A stretch of 42,517 nucleotides of DNA from Gemmatimonadota bacterium (lineage in GTDB: Bacteria; Gemmatimonadota; Gemmatimonadetes; Gemmatimonadales; Gemmatimonadaceae): contig JAIOPJ010000017.1 in assembly GCA_021413975.1 (NCBI GenBank), forward strand, positions 1-42,517, in the 5' to 3' direction. Of the stretch, positions 38,886 to 42,517 are shown in pieces. A model generated the notes under the pieces. That model had not been told where the DNA came from. It did no database searches and worked only from the letters and a program-made list of their open reading frames with translations. Every line of letters starts with the position of its first letter. The first letter of the stretch is position 1. A program made the position numbers and the translations under genes.

Positions 38886-39662
38886 ATGCTCCTCGTCGTC
38901 GACGTCGGCAACACCGAGACCACCCTCGGCCTCTGCGAGGGCGAGGTCGTGACCGATCATTGGCGCATCACCACCGAGGCGAACCGGACGCCGGACGAGG
39001 TCTTCGTGCTGCTGAAGGGCCTCCTCACCGCGAACGGCATCGCCGCCGACCGCGTCACCGCCGGCGCCATCGGTTCGGTGGTGCCGAGCGTGACCGGCGC
39101 GCTCACCGAAGCGATGGCCCGCCTCACCGCCAGTGTGCCGGTGGTGGTCGATGCCCGGTCGAAGCTCGGCATCACCCTCGCGGTGGACGAACCGATGACC
39201 GTCGGCGCCGACCGCATCATCAACACGTTGGCAGCGAGCCGGATCTATGGCGTCGATTGCATCGTCGTCGACCTCGGCACCGCGACCACCTACGACTGCA
39301 TCACCGCCGACGGCGTCTTCCTCGGCGGCGTGATCCAGCCCGGGGTGCGGACGTCGGCCGAGACGCTCTTCCGGCGGACATCGAAGCTGCCGGCGACCGA
39401 ACTCGTCGCGCCGCTCAGGGTCATCGGCACGCGGACCGAGGAGTGCATCCGCTCGGGCGTCGTGTTCGGCGCGGTCGACTCGGTCGACGGCATCGTGCGT
39501 CGCATCAAGGGCGAGTGGCCGCGGTCCCAGGTGCCCAAGGTGATCGCCACCGGGGGACTCGCGACGGTGATCAAGCCCTACTGCACCGAGATCGAACTCG
39601 TCGAGCCCGATCTCACGTTGCACGGACTGCGCATGGCGCACACGATGCTCACGGCGCGCTGA
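38886..39662 (+). CDS. coaX: Type III pantothenate kinase
   Basis: A 258-residue ASKHA-fold kinase that makes 4'-phosphopantothenate, the first step of CoA synthesis. The phosphate-1 motif is DVGNTETTLG (residues 6-15), followed by VGADRIINTLAA and DLGTATTYD, and the GGVIQPGV loop. The ATG at 38886 is clear. It is the last gene of the long rightward block. The ankyrin gene converges on it with only 9 bases between the stops. A small 6-bp hairpin, GCTGAC/GTCAGC (39658-39676), spans both ends. Confidence 0.95.
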   Translation: MLLVVDVGNTETTLGLCEGEVVTDHWRITTEANRTPDEVFVLLKGLLTANGIAADRVTAGAIGSVVPSVTGALTEAMARLTASVPVVVDARSKLGITLAVDEPMTVGADRIINTLAASRIYGVDCIVVDLGTATTYDCITADGVFLGGVIQPGVRTSAETLFRRTSKLPATELVAPLRVIGTRTEECIRSGVVFGAVDSVDGIVRRIKGEWPRSQVPKVIATGGLATVIKPYCTEIELVEPDLTLHGLRMAHTMLTAR

Positions 39663-39671
39663 CGGACCGGG

Positions 39672-41024
39672 TCAGCCGCCCGCGGCGGCGAGCAGCGCGT
39701 CGACGGCGTCGTAGCCGCACGGTCTCGCGATCCCCTTGGTCGTCGCGCCGGCCCTGAGCAGGAGCTCCACCGATTCCGGCGTGCGACGATCGGTCCAGTA
39801 CGAATCGACGCAGGCGCGCACGGCGAGCGCCAGCGGCGTGCGTCCGGCCCCGTCCTCCGCGCGGACGTCGGCGCCAGCGCCGAGCAGGACGCGCACGGCA
39901 GCGGGATGCCCGCGCCAGGACGCGATATGCAGCGGCGTGCTCATCGGCGCGATCTCGTAGTACGCGAACCCGGCGACGAAGCGCGAGTCGACCGGCAGTC
40001 CGAGGTCGAGCAGCAGCCGCAGTCCGGCACTGTTCCCATTGCCCGCGAAGCGCGCCATCACGGTGCCGGCGCTGCCGTGCACGTCGTCCAGCGCCGCCGG
40101 CAGCGTGTCGGCGATCGTGCGGACGGCGGGACCGTGTCCGCGTGCGCAGGCGGCGAGCAACGCATCGCCTCCGGCGATCTTCAGCGGGATGCCACGCCGC
40201 GCCATCGCGTCGAGCACATCGCCGCGTCCGGCGCGGGCGGCGGCCATGATCGCCGACACCCCATCCACGGCCTGATCCGGGTCCGCCCCGTGATCGAGGA
40301 GGAGCTGGATGATCTCGAGATCGTCGTCGCGCGAGAGGGCGTGGTGCAGGACGCTCGGGGTCCATCGCGTCGCGCGCGTGGCGTCGGCGCCATGCTCGAG
40401 CAGCCAGCGCACGCCCTTTACGTCGTGCCAGTCGCACTTCCGCAGCAGCATCGTGGCGAGCGTGTCCGCCGAGCACCGGCCGCTCTCGACGATGACCTGC
40501 AACACCTGGTTCTCGTATCCCTCGGCGGCGTGATAGGCGACTTCGTCGTCGTTCGGGTCCGCCCCGTGCTCGAGGAGGAGCCGGGACAGCGCAGCATGGC
40601 GGGCCAGTGCGGCCGCCCCGTAGAGCACGGAACGGAAGGCGCGCTCGGGCGCCGCCTTGGGATCGCGGAATCCCGTGTTGGCGTCGGCACCGGCCTCCAG
40701 GAGCGCACGGGCCGCGCCGACGAAATCGCGGTCCGGCCGGTCGGGCGCCTCGAGGAGGACGGAGAAACAGAGGTGCGTGAGGGCGTCCCAGTGGAACGGC
40801 TCGGCCGTCGCGCGCGCGCGTGACCGATCGGTGCCGAGCGACCGGCGCACGGCGCTCGCGTCGCCGACGGCGGCCGCCAGATGCAGCGCGTCGTCGGCGG
40901 GGATCGGCAGGTTCCGCAGTGCGTCCGCGAGTCGCGTCCGCGCGGCCACCCGGTCGCCATCGCGAGGCGAGACGGTCGAGCGGAGCAGTACGGTCGTGGG
41001 CGAGTCCGCGGGCGGCGATGGCAT
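39672..41024 (-). CDS. Ankyrin-repeat protein
   Basis: A 450-residue protein read on the minus strand. I set the start at ATG 41024 because the longer frame (to 41312) would run into the neighbouring glycosylase gene. Repeats with the ankyrin pattern L-L-x-x-G-A-D-x-x are spread through it: LLEAGADANTG, LLLEHGADPNDD, LLEHGADATRATRW, LLLDHGADPDQAVDG, LLDLGLPVDSRF, LLGAGADVRAEDGAGRTPLALAV and LLRAGATTKG. There is no signal peptide or membrane segment, so it is probably a cytoplasmic protein-binding scaffold. Partners cannot be inferred. It follows the glycosylase by 70 bases on the same strand and may be co-transcribed with it. Confidence 0.85.
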   Translation of the reverse strand: MPSPPADSPTTVLLRSTVSPRDGDRVAARTRLADALRNLPIPADDALHLAAAVGDASAVRRSLGTDRSRARATAEPFHWDALTHLCFSVLLEAPDRPDRDFVGAARALLEAGADANTGFRDPKAAPERAFRSVLYGAAALARHAALSRLLLEHGADPNDDEVAYHAAEGYENQVLQVIVESGRCSADTLATMLLRKCDWHDVKGVRWLLEHGADATRATRWTPSVLHHALSRDDDLEIIQLLLDHGADPDQAVDGVSAIMAAARAGRGDVLDAMARRGIPLKIAGGDALLAACARGHGPAVRTIADTLPAALDDVHGSAGTVMARFAGNGNSAGLRLLLDLGLPVDSRFVAGFAYYEIAPMSTPLHIASWRGHPAAVRVLLGAGADVRAEDGAGRTPLALAVRACVDSYWTDRRTPESVELLLRAGATTKGIARPCGYDAVDALLAAAGG

Positions 41025-41094
41025 CGGCCGCAATTCTATGCGCTGTGCGCTCCGCCGGACAGTCGAGGTTCGCAGGCGGGATCCGCGTCCATGC

Positions 41095-41661
41095 TCAGGC
41101 CCGCACGAATCGATCGAGCGTCTCCGTCCACACGCGTACCACCTCCGCCGTGGGCATCGCGGCGTGTGCGGGACTGGTCGAGGGCAGGGTGAGCACCTCC
41201 ACTCCGAGGTCGGGCCAGAAGCCGCGGGGGATCTGATGTCGGTGAAAGAACTCCGCGACCGACCGCCCATTGAGGAGGATCGCGCGGAGCTCGGCGTGCG
41301 ATCCGACCACACGACTCAGGTCGTTCGGCTCCTCGCTCCCCCTGAGGATGCCCTGATCGAGCGATCCCTCGCGTCGGCAGGCGTGGAGCACGTCCCATAG
41401 TGCGATGCCGCGCGCGTGCAGGGCCGCGATGCGCGCCTCGTGGTGGGCGTCCGCGGTGAAGGCGCAGCTCGGAGCGAGGGCGCGCCAGAACCGATTCTGC
41501 GGGTTGGCGTAGTAGCGCCGTTCGCGCAGCGACCGCGCTCCGGGGAACGAGCCCAGGATGAGGACCCGGACCGACGGTCCAGCGCGGGGCGGCAGACCGA
41601 GCACCCGCGGAGGGAGCCGGTCCGAGATTCCCGCAGGGATTCGGTTCGTTCGCGTCGTCAC
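41095..41661 (-). CDS. Hypoxanthine-DNA glycosylase (UDG superfamily)
   Basis: A 188-residue protein from GTG 41661 on the minus strand. VLILGSFPGARSL with YYANPQNRFWRAL is the N-terminal motif of the UDG-superfamily group that removes hypoxanthine (deaminated adenine). Asn in NPQNRFW is the expected active-site residue. The C-terminal motif is LPSTSPAHAAM. ALWDVLHACRREGSLD also fits. It would start base-excision repair. The related Mug/TDG family has different motif-1 residues (GINPG). The first about 28 residues are a variable extension. Confidence 0.85.
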   Translation of the reverse strand: MTTRTNRIPAGISDRLPPRVLGLPPRAGPSVRVLILGSFPGARSLRERRYYANPQNRFWRALAPSCAFTADAHHEARIAALHARGIALWDVLHACRREGSLDQGILRGSEEPNDLSRVVGSHAELRAILLNGRSVAEFFHRHQIPRGFWPDLGVEVLTLPSTSPAHAAMPTAEVVRVWTETLDRFVRA

Positions 41662-41801
41662 GGTGATCGAGTTCGGTCGAATTGACGTGATTTCCGTGCC
41701 AGGAAGGCGGTTTGCGTACCGCCAGAACGACAGTTTGCGAGTGAGCGTAACATGTTTCTCTACATATACTTAGGCACTTGCTCGATGTGCGGGCCGCGGC
41801 G

Positions 41802-41830
41802 TTGACTGGCCCGTGGTTTGCCCATACATT
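41802..41830 (+). promoter_or_regulatory. Sigma70-type promoter of groES-groEL
   Basis: TTGACT (41802-41807), a 17-base spacer and TACATT (41825-41830). Transcription would start about 8 bases later, just before or within the CIRCE element, so a bound repressor would block it. The region 41662-41801 holds no gene; it is AT-richer near 41735-41775 and may hold a promoter for the minus-strand glycosylase. Confidence 0.85.
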
Positions 41831-41839
41831 CCGGTGTTG

Positions 41840-41866
41840 TTAGCACTCGCAGGCATTGAGTGCCAG
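41840..41866 (+). promoter_or_regulatory. CIRCE operator (HrcA site)
   Basis: TTAGCACTC (41840-41848), 9 bases, GAGTGCCAG (41858-41866). The consensus is TTAGCACTC-N9-GAGTGCTAA, so the left arm is perfect and the right arm differs at two outer bases. It overlaps the start of transcription of groES. Heat-shock control by HrcA is expected; hrcA is not in the window. Confidence 0.92.
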
Positions 41867-41913
41867 AGTAGCGTCGCATCACTCATCCAACCCAGGTAGG
41901 AGGATACATACCA

Positions 41914-42517
<604 letters not shown>

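Noticed and set aside
39658..39676. Small inverted repeat spanning the coaX and ankyrin gene ends.
   Set aside because: A 6-bp stem without T-runs is too weak to call a terminator.

Overview
This is a dense, very GC-rich (about 70% by eye) chromosomal window from a Gram-negative-type bacterium. I see no phage, plasmid, insertion-sequence or CRISPR signature. Gene content and order suggest Gemmatimonadota or a close relative. The pointers are a mannose-family PTS run together with hprK/ptsH/ptsI, scpA-scpB-rluB, a moxR/Bat operon with fused Bat proteins, a bshA-type glycosyltransferase, and GTG starts overlapping the previous stop codon (GTGA). The phylum call is inference from style and synteny, not from a marker phylogeny.

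Layout. 1-4458 is a PTS operon: the end of hprK, EIIA, EIIB, EIIC, EIID, HPr and enzyme I, closed by an intrinsic terminator. 4550-7449 holds metK, a bifunctional-nuclease (DUF151) gene and an exported orphan with one membrane anchor. 7470-10422 is a cobalamin riboswitch followed by a btuF-btuC-btuD corrinoid importer; the last hairpin before btuF covers its Shine-Dalgarno sequence. 10525-18496 holds an M48 (Ste24-like) membrane protease, recO, selB, clpB, an N-formylglutamate-amidohydrolase-like lipoprotein and tadA. 18602-18927 is a promoter with two serine tRNA genes (CGA and GGA). 19033-22072 holds a 57-residue orphan and pyrR-pyrB-pyrC. 22106-23353 encodes a coiled-coil / Ala-Pro-rich / zinc-ribbon protein, which converges on rpsT (minus strand) across a shared hairpin.

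From 23766 to 39662 everything reads rightward: scpA-scpB-rluB, then moxR, DUF58, a BatD-like protein, BatA, a BatB-BatC fusion and a BatD-BatE fusion, then mutL-miaA-bshA-uppP-birA-coaX. Most neighbours overlap by a few bases or are very close, so long co-transcribed blocks with translational coupling are likely. On the minus strand, 41661-39672 carries a uracil-DNA-glycosylase-superfamily gene (hypoxanthine type) and an ankyrin-repeat gene. The window ends with a sigma70-type promoter, a CIRCE operator, groES and the start of groEL.

How the parts fit. HprK, HPr with both His15 and Ser46, and EI form a phosphorelay that can both phosphorylate an EII complex and be gated by Ser phosphorylation. 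MetK may share demand with the B12 importer through methionine metabolism, though no metH is visible. SelB implies selenocysteine decoding somewhere in the genome. Three good promoters (rpsT, scpA, groES) share TTGACT, a 17-bp spacer and TAnnnT. Several genes that open transcription units lack a Shine-Dalgarno sequence. The most noteworthy observations are the signal-peptide-like segments kept at both Bat fusion joints, the SD-masking riboswitch platform, the degenerate MutL endonuclease motif, and three orphans (57 aa, 393 aa and the zinc-ribbon protein). I did not find a convincingly new multi-gene system.
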